A stretch of 20,474 bases of DNA from Phaeoceros laevis (lineage: Eukaryota; Anthocerotophyta; Anthocerotopsida; Notothyladales): positions 1-20,474 of the forward strand of contig JBNGIQ010009434.1 in NCBI GenBank assembly GCA_049999765.1. Direction: 5' to 3'. The position numbers and the translations under genes are program-made. Positions 1 through 8,023 of the stretch are shown piece by piece. The notes under the pieces are model-generated. The model had not been told where the DNA came from. It saw only the letters and a program-made list of their open reading frames with translations, and did not search any database. Numbering within the stretch: position 1 is the stretch's first letter; each line of letters starts with the position of its first letter.

Positions 1-67
1 GATTTATACAGTACAGATTTAGTTGACTTAATTCTTTATTGGTGTGCCTAAGAATAGTATGTTTATG

Positions 68-117
68 TATTATAAATTAAACAGATTCCTCAAAGTATTA
101 TAAATTAAACAGATTCC
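68..117. repeat. 22-bp direct repeat, period 28
   Basis: A 22-bp unit beginning TATTATAAATTAAACAG occurs at 68-89 and again, identically, at 96-117. Nothing else in the window contains it. It looks like a simple local duplication. Confidence 0.85.
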
Positions 118-161
118 ACTTTGAGGGTGCCGTGTTGATTGATACTCATACCATGGTTTAT

Positions 162-202
162 GGGAACGAAACGTGTTTCAAATGGGAATGAAACGTGTTT
201 CA
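162..202. repeat. 19-bp direct repeat with internal dyad
   Basis: The unit GGGAAYGAAACGTGTTTCA occurs at 162-180 and 184-202. Each copy contains an imperfect dyad (GAAAC-GT-GTTTC). A looser relative with the same shape, GGAAAAGTGTTTCC, follows at about 220-235. Confidence 0.8.
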
Positions 203-844
203 TTTTAAATTTAGCTCTATGGAAAAGTGTTTCCATGATGCCCCATGGAATTTCTAAGAACCTAGACTCATACCACATTGATTTTTGAGTATGGAAGAAA
301 TGTTTACATTATGTAAAATTGGTTGACTTCATGATTTGGTTCACAGGCCTAGCGCAATATTAATACTACTGTAATATTGATCTCACAATGTAGAGTCAAC
401 TCTTACTCTTAAAAGGAGATATTTGTTAATATTTATGGTAGAACATGTCCCAACATTGTATTAGTGACCTGTAATTATGTTAAACCATAAGTTTGATGGT
501 AGCTTAAACCTAGTATAAACCAATGGTTCCTCCGTGTATAATTGTGCTAGCTTGAACGTACACATCAGCTTATGCTACAACTAAGTACGAAGTATAAGCA
601 TAAAATTGCAACAAATACTCTATATCCAGTTTAGTTTTTTATTCTTTTGGTCTTTCATTCTTGATTAGATTCACTATTATTTTCAACAGATGAAAGTGGG
701 TAAGAATTGAACTCAATACTTATTTGATGCATATGTAACACACTAGGGTGTTGCAACAACAAAGTTAACATTGAAATGTCATATAAGGAAAGTTCATTTT
801 GAGATTGGCATGCCTCGCGGCTGGAATGGGGAGGCCGTTCGCCA

Positions 845-1525
845 CATTTTTCCAGCTGGCAATCATTTGTGCTCCAAACCTTGCATAAAAGGTCACGCCT
901 TTCTTCCCCCACAACAAATGCATGACCTGCTTGTTCATCTGAATGCCTGTTTCTTGTTAGCTCCTGTCAACTTTCTCAACCTTTCAATTCTATCTACATC
1001 CGGCCACGTATCTTCATATGCGTAAAAATTGGCCACAAGCACATATGCAGAAAGACAGTTTGAGGATCCTGCTCAACAAGACTTTCAAAATATCATGCTC
1101 CCCGCTCTATATCCCCATAACTCCTGCAGACACTCAGCAATGCCATCAATCCAACAGCATTGTTTTCACACCTAGCTGATTAATTTCAGCACGTTTGCCA
1201 CCTCACCTAAATGGCTTGCCCGCGCAAGAAGATCAACCATGCACACATGATGCTCAGTTGTCGAGTTGAGGCCATGCTACCAGTGATTCAACATGGCATC
1301 AAAATAATGTCGTCCCTTACTGACCTTACTTACGAGAGTAGTGCCTAGTACTACGTCTCATTCAAGTAGTCCTCTTTCCACAATCCCTGAATGCAGCTGT
1401 CTGCCCTATTGTAGAGTACCAGCACTTACAAGTACAAGCTTTTAGGAGGCAAACATATGTAACACAGGTTGTTAAAACCACACAGGCCTTCCTTCTCCAT
1501 AATTGCATACAATGAGTCGTGCCAG
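845..1525 (-). pseudogene. Decayed PLS-class PPR protein gene
   Basis: Reading the minus strand from about 1520 to 845 gives, in the right order but in several frames, the landmarks of a plant PLS-class pentatricopeptide-repeat protein of organelle RNA processing or editing. These are VTYVCLLKAC, then GRQLHSGIVERGLLE followed by an in-frame TGA, DVVLGTTLV, GRHYFDAM, HHVCMVDLLARASHLGEV, MALLSVCRSYGDIERG, AYVLVANFYAYEDTW and finally HAFVVGEE. These correspond to PPR repeats and the E/E+ region; no DYW deaminase domain follows. Stops, at least three frameshifts and a collapse from GTTLV straight to GRHYFDAM (repeats deleted) show that it is dead. Family assignment rests on the characteristic CMVDLL, YVL..N.Y and HAFVVG strings. 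The retained frame over about 60 codons suggests moderate age. Confidence 0.85.
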
Positions 1526-2439
1526 AGTATGTCGGAGGCACAATGCTTCGGCAACCCTCAGGTCAGCATGTGAATGCCGAAGTTGATAACAAAATCTGCC
1601 ATTCTATAGATACTTATTACTAATCTAGGATTAGTAACTAACATGACATAGCTTAACCGTCATAGATGGCATGCTCGGTAGCAATACTTGGCATGTCACG
1701 AAAATGACGGCGTGCTCGATCCCCGCGTGGAATCGGTATAGTGCGGCTCCTTGCTTCTACTACTACTACTACTACCATTGTTAAAATGTCACTGTGCGCT
1801 GAACCAAGAAAAAGAAAAGAGCGGAGAGAATGGGCTAGCCCATTTGTAGAAAGCTTGTTTTGCATGCGAACACACAACACATGCTTGAGATACGCACATC
1901 AGTGGGGAGTCCAGTTGAATTCACAGGCAAGCACACACGACAATGCGAACATCCTTGAATCGATGATACACCAAAAATGGATTACAGCTGCTGTCACAAA
2001 CACGCAATTCTTGCCTACATCGGAACCTGTTAAGATTGCCTGTAAAGGCGCGACAACGAGTTAAACTAGTGCTCACTCTCTCTATTGTGCAGCCGTTGCT
2101 TCCGACGCGTAAACCCGCCGCATGCTCCGGCCATTAACTAAAAAGATCCTACAATAGCCTGTGGGTCAAAGCCCTGAAGCAAGAGAGGTTGGGAATAAAA
2201 ACACTCCTGGACTCTCTGAAAAAAGAAATCCACAAAGTGCTTGTTATGTTGCCTACTGTATAGCTTGCCTTCACCAAAAATCGTGTAACACTAGCTACTA
2301 CTTGCAACAGGAAATTTCATAGCATCAATTGTTAGTATACATTGTCTTTATTTGTGCAACAGTAGCTACTACCTGCAACATGAACTCAATGGTCAACACA
2401 AGCATACTTCGCACTTTTTCAGACCATTGCTCCACGCTG
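1526..2439. other. Intergenic DNA, no gene seen
   Basis: No recognisable coding region on either strand. The stretch contains a short trinucleotide run (separate entry). Its small open frames have no family resemblance that I can identify. The right half may be further eroded PPR sequence, because it adjoins the PPR scrap at 2440-2545. Confidence 0.45.
1757..1774. repeat. (CTA)6 microsatellite
   Basis: Six perfect CTA units. On the minus strand they read as a valine run in a small open frame, which I do not believe is a gene. Confidence 0.9.
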
Positions 2440-2545
2440 TCACCTTCAAGTGGCCCTCTTTTGATGATCCCTAAATGCAGCCGCTTGCCCTCCTATATAT
2501 CTCCAACACAAGTTTGCACAAAATTTTACAGGGCAAACCTATCTA
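2440..2545 (-). pseudogene. PPR gene fragment
   Basis: The minus strand reads FVQTCVGDI, a stop, then EGKRLHLGIIKRGPLEGD, the typical 'GK.LH..I...G' start of a PLS-class PPR block. The plus-strand sequence resembles 1371-1475 over about 100 bp, in the same order: CCTCTTT, then ATCCCT-AATGCAGC, then GCAAAC. This piece is therefore a diverged relative of the PPR gene at 845-1525. Both in-frame stops and loss of the rest of the gene mark it as debris. Confidence 0.65.
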
Positions 2546-2840
2546 ACTTAGAATAACAGTTCACGTAGATTGACACTCTCATTTTGCTGGTTTTGTCAAA
2601 TACGGAAGTGACTGCAACTTGTGCCCCACCCTGATCATGAGCAACATTTCGTTGGTTTCGTTGAATACGGGAGTTGCACAAGTTGCAGCAGCTTCCAGAA
2701 TTGGAGATACGGAACATGACAGGCCTGTAGAAGACATTGAGCGAGTTTTTGATGAATTGATCCACCACCAGAACAGGGCCATCACCATCATACCGACCAT
2801 CTGGCAGAGGTTTGATCACGAATTCGAGTTTAACAACCTG
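2526..2840 (-). other. Unassigned open frame, probably a relic
   Basis: About 105 codons are open on the minus strand, entered without an ATG. The translation contains VIKPLPDGRYDGDGPVLVVD near its start and YSKLDRFAL at its end, where it runs into the PPR scrap. I do not recognise the family. Within it a short segment is repeated imperfectly on the DNA level (around 2589-2622 and 2654-2688, both built around AATACGG-AGT). It is most likely a gene remnant in this debris field, because there is no start codon, splice context or matching neighbour. Confidence 0.25.
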
Positions 2841-3460
2841 TTGTTGCCTTACTCAGCGGACTAAATTCAGGGACTGAAGCACTTTCTGAAGGAGAACTCA
2901 TGTAGGAACTTCTTTGCGGAATCGTTCTAATACCACCTAGTTTTGACTCAAGATTCATTCCAAAACTATAGTTTTTACGTAATCTTTTTTATGTAACGTG
3001 CTCAATCTTGTTTATGTAACGAGCAACTCGATTCTGAACCTTTTATTCCAGAACATGTACGCTTCTGACATCTTCATGTTTGCTAGGCGTACATGTTAGA
3101 TTGACTTAAATTCATGGCGCGTTGTACGCAATCATTTTTATGCACTCTGTTTTACGTAATGTGCTCAATCTTGTTTATGTAACGAGCAACTCTGTTCCAA
3201 ACCTTTTCTTATCCGAGTTTAGCAACCTGTTGTTGCCATACTCAGCGGGGCGAGTTCAGGGTGTGAAGCAGTTTCTGAAAAAGGACTAATGCATGTAAGA
3301 ACTTCTTTGCGGAATCGTTCTGATACCACCTCATTTCGACTCTTTCCTTACAGAACATTTATTAGGCAATCATCTTTACGCACTCTTTTTTACGTAAGGT
3401 GCTCAATTTTGTTTATGTAACGAGCAACTCCGTTCCGAACCTTGTATTCCAAAACATGTA
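2825..3460. repeat. Cluster of interleaved short repeats (two families)
   Basis: Family A, about 125-130 bp, occurs at 2825-2950 and 3214-3345. Both copies share GAGTTTA-CAACCTGTTGTTGCC, CTCAGCGG and AACTTCTTTGCGGAATCGTT. Family B, about 60-75 bp, occurs three times, at 2986-3060, 3148-3208 and 3386-3460, with the shared core GCTCAATYTTGTTTATGTAACGAGCAACTC. A short leader (GCAATCAT-TTTA-GCACTCT) precedes the second and third B copies. The order is A-B-B-A-B, so the array arose by more than one duplication. There is no coding potential and no terminal inverted repeat visible. The origin is unknown. Confidence 0.85.
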
Positions 3461-3635
3461 CCCTGTACAAAGGGGAACCTCACGCAAGTCGGAGAAGTCC
3501 CTAGTCTCAGTCCGTGTCGTAGTCTCCGTCCGAGCTGGTCTTGGAATCGGTTTCTGAGCACCATGTTTCTGAGCGACATGTGTTCTGATTGTGTCTAAGA
3601 CCTTGCCTGGTTAGAGTGTGCCCAGGGATGAACTG
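3461..3635. other. Short spacer before the PP2C pseudogene
   Basis: No gene is visible. The sequence may include unrecognisable 5' parts of the decayed phosphatase that follows. Confidence 0.4.
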
Positions 3636-4236
3636 CATCTCTATGAGCAGTCTGGTTGAATCTCGAGTGATGTATTGGACAAGGCGTTTGCTGAGACAGA
3701 GGAAGGATTTCTAGGTGTTCTGTCCCATGGTGTGGTTGCGGTGCATGTCTGAGTAATAACTGGATCGGAAAAGACTTTTGCGAAAATCCTTACCAAAACT
3801 TCGACGTGGGGCATGCTTGTGAGGATTCGAATGCCAGGTATTCAAGGCTGTTAGTATTTCTGGGTGTTCTGTCGCAATCTTGGCTACTAGAACTACAAGT
3901 TGCCGCTGTGGGTGCATGTTGTCTGGTTGGAGTACTATATGAGACAACATTGCATATAGCCAGTCTAGGAGATTCTCCAGCTGTGTTGGGAACTTGCGTT
4001 ATATCAGGAGGCCCTGTTTCAGCAATTCAGCTGTCTACGGAGCACAATGCAAGTATTGATACAGAAACTTGCTCCCCAGGCTAGGAACATGCTCCCCATC
4101 CACCTGTAGTGCATAATGTAGTTGTTATGAAGCATGAGGTATGGCATGTGAAAGGCATTATTCAGGCAACTAGTGTGTTAGGACATAGTTCTGCACTAAG
4201 AGGTAGGACTATTAGTCACGTTTACTTGCGGCAAAC
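3636..4236 (+). pseudogene. Decayed PP2C protein phosphatase (plant clade D type)
   Basis: Three blocks in family order identify a Mg/Mn-dependent Ser/Thr phosphatase of the plant PP2C clade D type. Block 1 (3636-3720) reads HLYEQSG, a stop, then ISSDVLDKAFAETEEGFL. Block 2 (about 3850-4080) reads GVLSQSWLLELQVAAVGACC and then LHIASLGDSPAVLG. It is in a different frame from block 1. Block 3 (4085-4236), in the frame of block 2 after a TAG at 4082-4084, reads VVVMKHEVWHVKGIIQ and then VYLRQ. The signature GDSRAVLG has become GDSPAVLG. The C-terminal third, with the later metal-binding aspartates, is missing. An 18-bp segment at block 1's end is repeated at 3856-3873, so the gap between blocks 1 and 2 is a partial tandem duplication or an eroded intron. 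Confidence 0.85.
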
Positions 4237-4413
4237 TGTGCAGGTCTCGAAGTCTATTGAAAATAGTCGCGGTGGGGAAATGAATTTGTGCCTACCAATT
4301 TGTACTTGGTTCCAGTCGAGCTACCATTTGGCTGTGGAATCATGTGGATATGTCGCACCCCGTAAATGTACGCGTTAAATTCACTTACACCCCGAACACC
4401 AGTACAACCTAAC

Positions 4414-4797
4414 CTAACCACGACCTAAACCTAACTCACCGCGCCCTCGTAGAATCATCCTGCGACTGCCCTCCCATCCTAGAGTAGAAACCTCGATTCC
4501 GTAGGCAATCCATCTTAAAATCATAAGTTGATGAAAAAAAATCCAATTGTGGCGTCGCTGCTCCTCTGAGAGAGGCTCGTCGTCGGAATCAACTAGCTTT
4601 GTACCGTAATACTTGTAGAGATTGGTAGAATTCATGAATTGTAGGAGAGGAAGGCTGTAGGATCGATGAGAGTTTGAGAGTAGAGGACTGCCTGGCCGTT
4701 GCACAACGCTTATGGCCTCTAAGTATTTTGGGAGCAGTGGAATTGGTGGGAGAACTGCTTCAATTTGTGTAAGGAATTGGTGAAATTTGAGCGCCAT
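4414..4797 (-). CDS. Hypothetical protein, 127 codons, uncertain
   Basis: A single ATG-initiated minus-strand frame of 127 residues beginning MALKFHQFL. The middle contains an acidic stretch (VDSDDEPLSEEQRRH) and the end is basic and glycine-rich. I recognise no domain, signal peptide or membrane segment. In its favour, a TTTAAATA element lies about 30 bp upstream of the ATG, at about 4829-4836, and the gene would be divergent from UPF3. Against it, it lies next to pseudogene debris, has no family resemblance, and its last residues look like random translation. It could be the first exon of a spliced gene or a chance frame. Confidence 0.3.
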   Translation of the reverse strand: MALKFHQFLTQIEAVLPPIPLLPKYLEAISVVQRPGSPLLSNSHRSYSLPLLQFMNSTNLYKYYGTKLVDSDDEPLSEEQRRHNWIFFHQLMILRWIAYGIEVSTLGWEGSRRMILRGRGELGLGRG

Positions 4798-5081
4798 ACC
4801 TCCAACAGATTTTGCAAGCTGTAGCTCATATTTAAAGGCCAGGGCCTCTTTTGGCCACTTGGGTGACAGTGGCGACTTTCTACCTGGAAGTGAGGGCGGC
4901 TAGCCACAGAAATAGACATGGATTTGTCCACATGTTGAGTGAAAATCGTAATCATACATGGTTAAAGAGGTGAATTGGTCAAAATGGAGCATATGCCATA
5001 AAGACCGGCAGGTCTATTAAGTGCATTGAGTTGCTGAGCCTAACAAACGTGATGAGTTGTTTGAAATTGGATAGAAACGTG

Positions 5082-5168
5082 AAGAAATGTGAAGAAACGG
5101 AAAGAGTTGCTTAGGAATAGAAAAACGTAAAAGAAATGTAACGAAACGTAAAGAAACGTAAAGAAACG
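5082..5168. repeat. Degenerate GAAACGTAAA tandem tract
   Basis: About nine loosely spaced copies of a GAAA(C/T)GTAAA-like decamer. The last three units, around 5145-5168, are nearly perfect (AAACGTAAAGAAACGTAAAG). The tract is purine-rich on the plus strand and lies 330-430 bp upstream of the UPF3 start. Confidence 0.75.
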
Positions 5169-5259
5169 TCAATTTGTTCGGTTGCACCAGGAAATGAAGT
5201 GGTGCGGTTTCCGGAATGGGGTCCTAGGGAATCGGGGTTTCACTCTACTTCGGCAAAAT

Positions 5260-5277
5260 CTTTCGTATATACGAAAG
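5260..5277. promoter_or_regulatory. 18-bp perfect palindrome with TATATA core
   Basis: CTTTCGTATATACGAAAG is identical to its reverse complement. It lies 256 bp upstream of the UPF3 ATG and holds the only TATATA near the gene, so it may serve as a TATA element or as a dimer binding site. That role is inference. The symmetry itself is exact. Confidence 0.6.
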
Positions 5278-5492
5278 CTGAAAAATAAAATCATCCGAAG
5301 CTACGGCGGAAGTAAGGAGACCGTATTGTGAGAGTAAAGCAAAACAAGAAGGTCAGGGCAGGGCAGGGCGTGGCACGGCCCAACGGCAGGAAGCGGACCA
5401 CGGCGCAAGGCCACACGCCCGGGAGCAAGCAACACGAAGGCTGAGGCTGCTGGAGCAAGCAGCAAGCCTGCAAGGGGCACGAAACCCTGGGC

Positions 5493-5630
5493 ATGGCGGA
5501 GCGCACCTCCGGGCCATGGCGCGGACGCAGCACCAGCACCAGCACCAGCACCAGCAGGCACCATCCGCGCCTCAGCAGGCTCAGGCCCAAGTGGACGACG
5601 CAGCAGGAGCAGCATCAGCAGCAGCTATGA
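5493..5630 (+). CDS. Upstream ORF overlapping the UPF3 start
   Basis: An ATG at 5493 (context GGGCATGG, G at -3 and +4) opens a 45-codon frame that overlaps the beginning of UPF3 in another frame and stops with TGA at 5628-5630. The stop overlaps an in-frame UPF3 methionine codon (residue 38, 5627-5629) as ATGA, a layout that permits termination-reinitiation. The peptide is Ser/Thr/Arg-rich because it reads the CAGCAC microsatellite in another frame, so it is unlikely to have a conserved sequence. If the mRNA includes 5493, translation from the annotated UPF3 ATG at 5516 would compete with this frame. Confidence 0.5.
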   Translation: MAERTSGPWRGRSTSTSTSTSRHHPRLSRLRPKWTTQQEQHQQQL

Positions 5631-8023
5631 GAGTGTCCCGGCATGCCCGCCGCGGGGCAGGGGCTGCCAAGGGGCAAGCCACTCCACCTTCCTCGACTGG
5701 CACCTTGGCAGCAGGTTCCCGGCAGGCCGAGGTCAAGGAGTTGAGGACTAAGGTGGTGGTACGCCACCTGCCTCCTACAATGGGGGCGGGCTCGTTGGCG
5801 GAGGAGCTGGAGGCCAGGTTTGGCGGAATGTATACATGGATGGCGTTCAGGGCGGGCAAGGCCAGCCATAAGCGGCAGGTGCAAGGGGTGGCGTATCTGA
5901 ATTTCAGGAGGCCCGAGGATGTACTGCGTTTCTACGACGAGTTTGATGGCCATGTGTTTGTCAACGAGAAGGGGGCGCAGTACAAGGCTATGGTGGAGTA
6001 TGCCCCTTACCAGCGCGTGCCTAAGCCCCGCTCCAAGAAGGATGTCCGGGAGGGCACCATCTTCAAGGATCCCGACTACCTGCAGTTTGCGGAGAGTCTT
6101 GGCAAGCCACAGGAGTTTCTCCCTAGTGCAGAGGTGCAGCTGGAGCGGCGGGAGGCAGAGAAAGCGGCTGCCGGCGTCAATGGGGTAAAGGAGGCTGTAG
6201 TCGTGACGCCGTTGATGGAGTTTGTGCGGCAGCGCAGAGCAGCCAAGGCTGCGCCGCAGAGGCCCATGTCTATGGGTCCCAAGCTGGCTTCCCGTCTTGG
6301 ATCTGGTGGGATGAAGATCTCAATGCGGGGGGAAAAGGTTGGCCTCATGTCGGAGTTGGAGTCAGCGGCGACCCGAGGTGGAGGCTACGAGGGGTCCCAG
6401 GGAGGCGGACCACGTCGCGAGGAGCAGCAGCGCAGGGAGCGGGATTTGGAAAGGAAGCGGAAGGAGTCCGTGGAGGGAAAAGAGAAGAAGCTAGTTCGGG
6501 AGGCAGTCGCAGCAGCCCTTTCCTCCACCCGAGGAAGTCCTCGAGGTGACTCCACTGCGGAGCATTTTGGGAAAGATGGCCTGGAAGGGGTAACGGATAC
6601 AGGTCCTGCTGATGTGGAGTTTGGGTCTCGAGGACTGTCTCCAGGTGGGGTTTTGGGGGATGTTGGTAGCAAAAATGATTTCTTAAAGCGAAAGCAGCTT
6701 GCAGGTATGAAAGACAAGGACAAGGATTCACCTATGGAATCTGGCGCTGCAGGCAGTGGAGCAGGGGGAGCGTACAGTCACAAAAGTCGCGCACCCCAAT
6801 CGCCAAAGCATGGGTCCTTGCAAGCCGCTCATTCAGGAGGTGCATCTGCTGCCTCGAAACCAAGCCACGGCAAAGAAGCTGGGGCGAGGGGTTCTCGAGG
6901 TATGGCATCTAACCAGCTGTCACTTCTTCAGCCTGTTTCTCCACAAATACCTTTGCAAGCAGAAAGTCAGAGTCAGCCACAGCCGCCGCCGCAGCTGTCC
7001 TTTCAGCAGACAGATAGAGGTAAGAGGCCCCCCAGACCGGGCAGTAGGCTCACTGGAAAGGAGCAAGTTTCTACTGTGTCTTTGCCTGCAGCCATTAGTG
7101 TGGATGTGGTGACACAGAAGAGTTCAAGTGCGGTGGTGAAAGATGATAGTTTAAGTAATCAGGGACTGGGGGATGCGTTCTTGGCAGGTTCTAGAACAGA
7201 CAAACAGGACGCAAGGCGGGTCAGGAACAAGGATAGGCCTGATCGTCCAGTATGGACACCTCGTCGGCGTGCTGATAGTTCACCAGGGAGTGATTCTGCA
7301 CCAAGCACGTTGGGTTCTGTGAGCGCTGTACTCCTGACAACTTCGCAGACAGCCTTGACATCACAACCAGCAACCTCTGGTCCAGGTTCAGGATCAGTGG
7401 CTCAGCTGGGTTCCGAGGTAGCTCCAAAAACAGATAGGATTAACCGCTCTTTACAGCATCGGTTGGGTGGGAAGTTGAGCACTGGACAGGTCTTTGTTAC
7501 TGTCGACAGAAGTGTTGACTCCTCTCAAGCAGACTCTATGGTCAACCAAGGCGATTCTGGTTTGGAAAGTGCCTTACCTTCTTCAAGAAGAAATAGATCT
7601 TCGGACTCAGCAGGGATTCGATCTTCAAGAGCTGGGCGGGCAATGGTTACAAACCCTGGGATGGAAAACATGTCAGCGTTTCAATTAGATGGCAGGAATG
7701 ATCTACGCACCTGTGGAATGTCTTTAGACATCAAAGGTTCAGGTCTTGAAAATGGCGATGCTGTTAATTTGCCAACAATGATCTCTTCTGCGCTGAGAGA
7801 CAGGAGGAAACAGGATCCTTCTTTGTGCTGGAGTGACATGGGTCCGACACCTAAACAGGTTGGCAGAAGGGATCGAACTCCCCATCAAGTTGTAAGAGAT
7901 ACAGATGGTTTTCTTGGTGTTCCCGACGGTAACAAAAGCACAAAGAGAGGGAGTGCCATTTCCTTACAAGGGAGTGAAAAGCAAGTATGGGTTGCTGTTC
8001 AAAAGTCTGGAACGGGTTCTTAA
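5516..8023 (+). CDS. UPF3: UPF3, nonsense-mediated mRNA decay factor, intron-free
   Basis: An uninterrupted 835-residue frame. Residues about 75-240 form the Smg4/UPF3 RNP-like domain, with RTKVVVRHLPP at 77-87 and FDGHVFVNEKGAQYKAMVEY, FKDPDYLQF and TPLMEFVRQRR following in family order. This domain binds UPF2. The long middle is disordered, rich in Ser, Gly, Lys and Arg. Residues 571-585 (NKDRPDRPVWTPRRR) match the C-terminal conserved motif of plant UPF3 proteins, the presumed exon-junction-complex contact. Known role of the family: linking exon junction complexes to UPF2/UPF1 to trigger decay of mRNAs with premature stops; UPF3 shuttles between nucleus and cytoplasm. Residues 1-70 are low-complexity (HQ repeats, poly-Ala), so translation might instead begin at Met38. 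Angiosperm UPF3 genes, as I recall, have many introns, while this one has none. Confidence 0.94.
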   Translation: MARTQHQHQHQHQQAPSAPQQAQAQVDDAAGAASAAAMRVSRHARRGAGAAKGQATPPSSTGTLAAGSRQAEVKELRTKVVVRHLPPTMGAGSLAEELEARFGGMYTWMAFRAGKASHKRQVQGVAYLNFRRPEDVLRFYDEFDGHVFVNEKGAQYKAMVEYAPYQRVPKPRSKKDVREGTIFKDPDYLQFAESLGKPQEFLPSAEVQLERREAEKAAAGVNGVKEAVVVTPLMEFVRQRRAAKAAPQRPMSMGPKLASRLGSGGMKISMRGEKVGLMSELESAATRGGGYEGSQGGGPRREEQQRRERDLERKRKESVEGKEKKLVREAVAAALSSTRGSPRGDSTAEHFGKDGLEGVTDTGPADVEFGSRGLSPGGVLGDVGSKNDFLKRKQLAGMKDKDKDSPMESGAAGSGAGGAYSHKSRAPQSPKHGSLQAAHSGGASAASKPSHGKEAGARGSRGMASNQLSLLQPVSPQIPLQAESQSQPQPPPQLSFQQTDRGKRPPRPGSRLTGKEQVSTVSLPAAISVDVVTQKSSSAVVKDDSLSNQGLGDAFLAGSRTDKQDARRVRNKDRPDRPVWTPRRRADSSPGSDSAPSTLGSVSAVLLTTSQTALTSQPATSGPGSGSVAQLGSEVAPKTDRINRSLQHRLGGKLSTGQVFVTVDRSVDSSQADSMVNQGDSGLESALPSSRRNRSSDSAGIRSSRAGRAMVTNPGMENMSAFQLDGRNDLRTCGMSLDIKGSGLENGDAVNLPTMISSALRDRRKQDPSLCWSDMGPTPKQVGRRDRTPHQVVRDTDGFLGVPDGNKSTKRGSAISLQGSEKQVWVAVQKSGTGS
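5528..5557 (+). repeat. (CAGCAC)n coding microsatellite
   Basis: Five near-perfect hexamers encode the Q-H-Q-H run at residues 5-13 of UPF3. They are probably length-variable between individuals. Confidence 0.85.

Larger units (their letters stand above)
1..780. other. AT-rich intergenic DNA, no gene seen
   Basis: I see no convincing coding region. The stretch is AT-rich and carries two short tandem duplications (listed separately) near its left end. It lies downstream of the 3' end of the decayed PPR gene on the minus strand and may hold further unrecognisable debris of it. Confidence 0.5.
4798..5492 (+). promoter_or_regulatory. Upstream region and probable promoter of UPF3
   Basis: About 700 bp without a recognisable gene precede UPF3. 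They contain a GAAACG-rich tract (about 5082-5168) and an 18-bp perfect palindrome with a TATATA core (5260-5277), both listed separately. The last 150 bp before the upstream ATG at 5493 are GC-rich and lack other ATGs in the UPF3 frame. The transcription start cannot be placed from sequence alone. Confidence 0.45.

Noticed and set aside
771-1025. 84-codon plus-strand frame
   Set aside because: Antisense to the PPR pseudogene, whose minus-strand reading gives the recognisable protein motifs.
3711-3950. 79-codon minus-strand frame
   Set aside because: Antisense to the PP2C pseudogene; the plus strand carries the phosphatase motifs.
5291-5615. Two minus-strand frames of about 100 codons opposite the UPF3 start
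   Set aside because: They are GC-rich, low-complexity mirror images of the UPF3 leader and CAGCAC repeat, with no family resemblance.
6345-6731. Minus-strand frames of 112-128 codons inside UPF3
   Set aside because: They are shadows of the UPF3 coding strand; the plus-strand frame carries the conserved protein.
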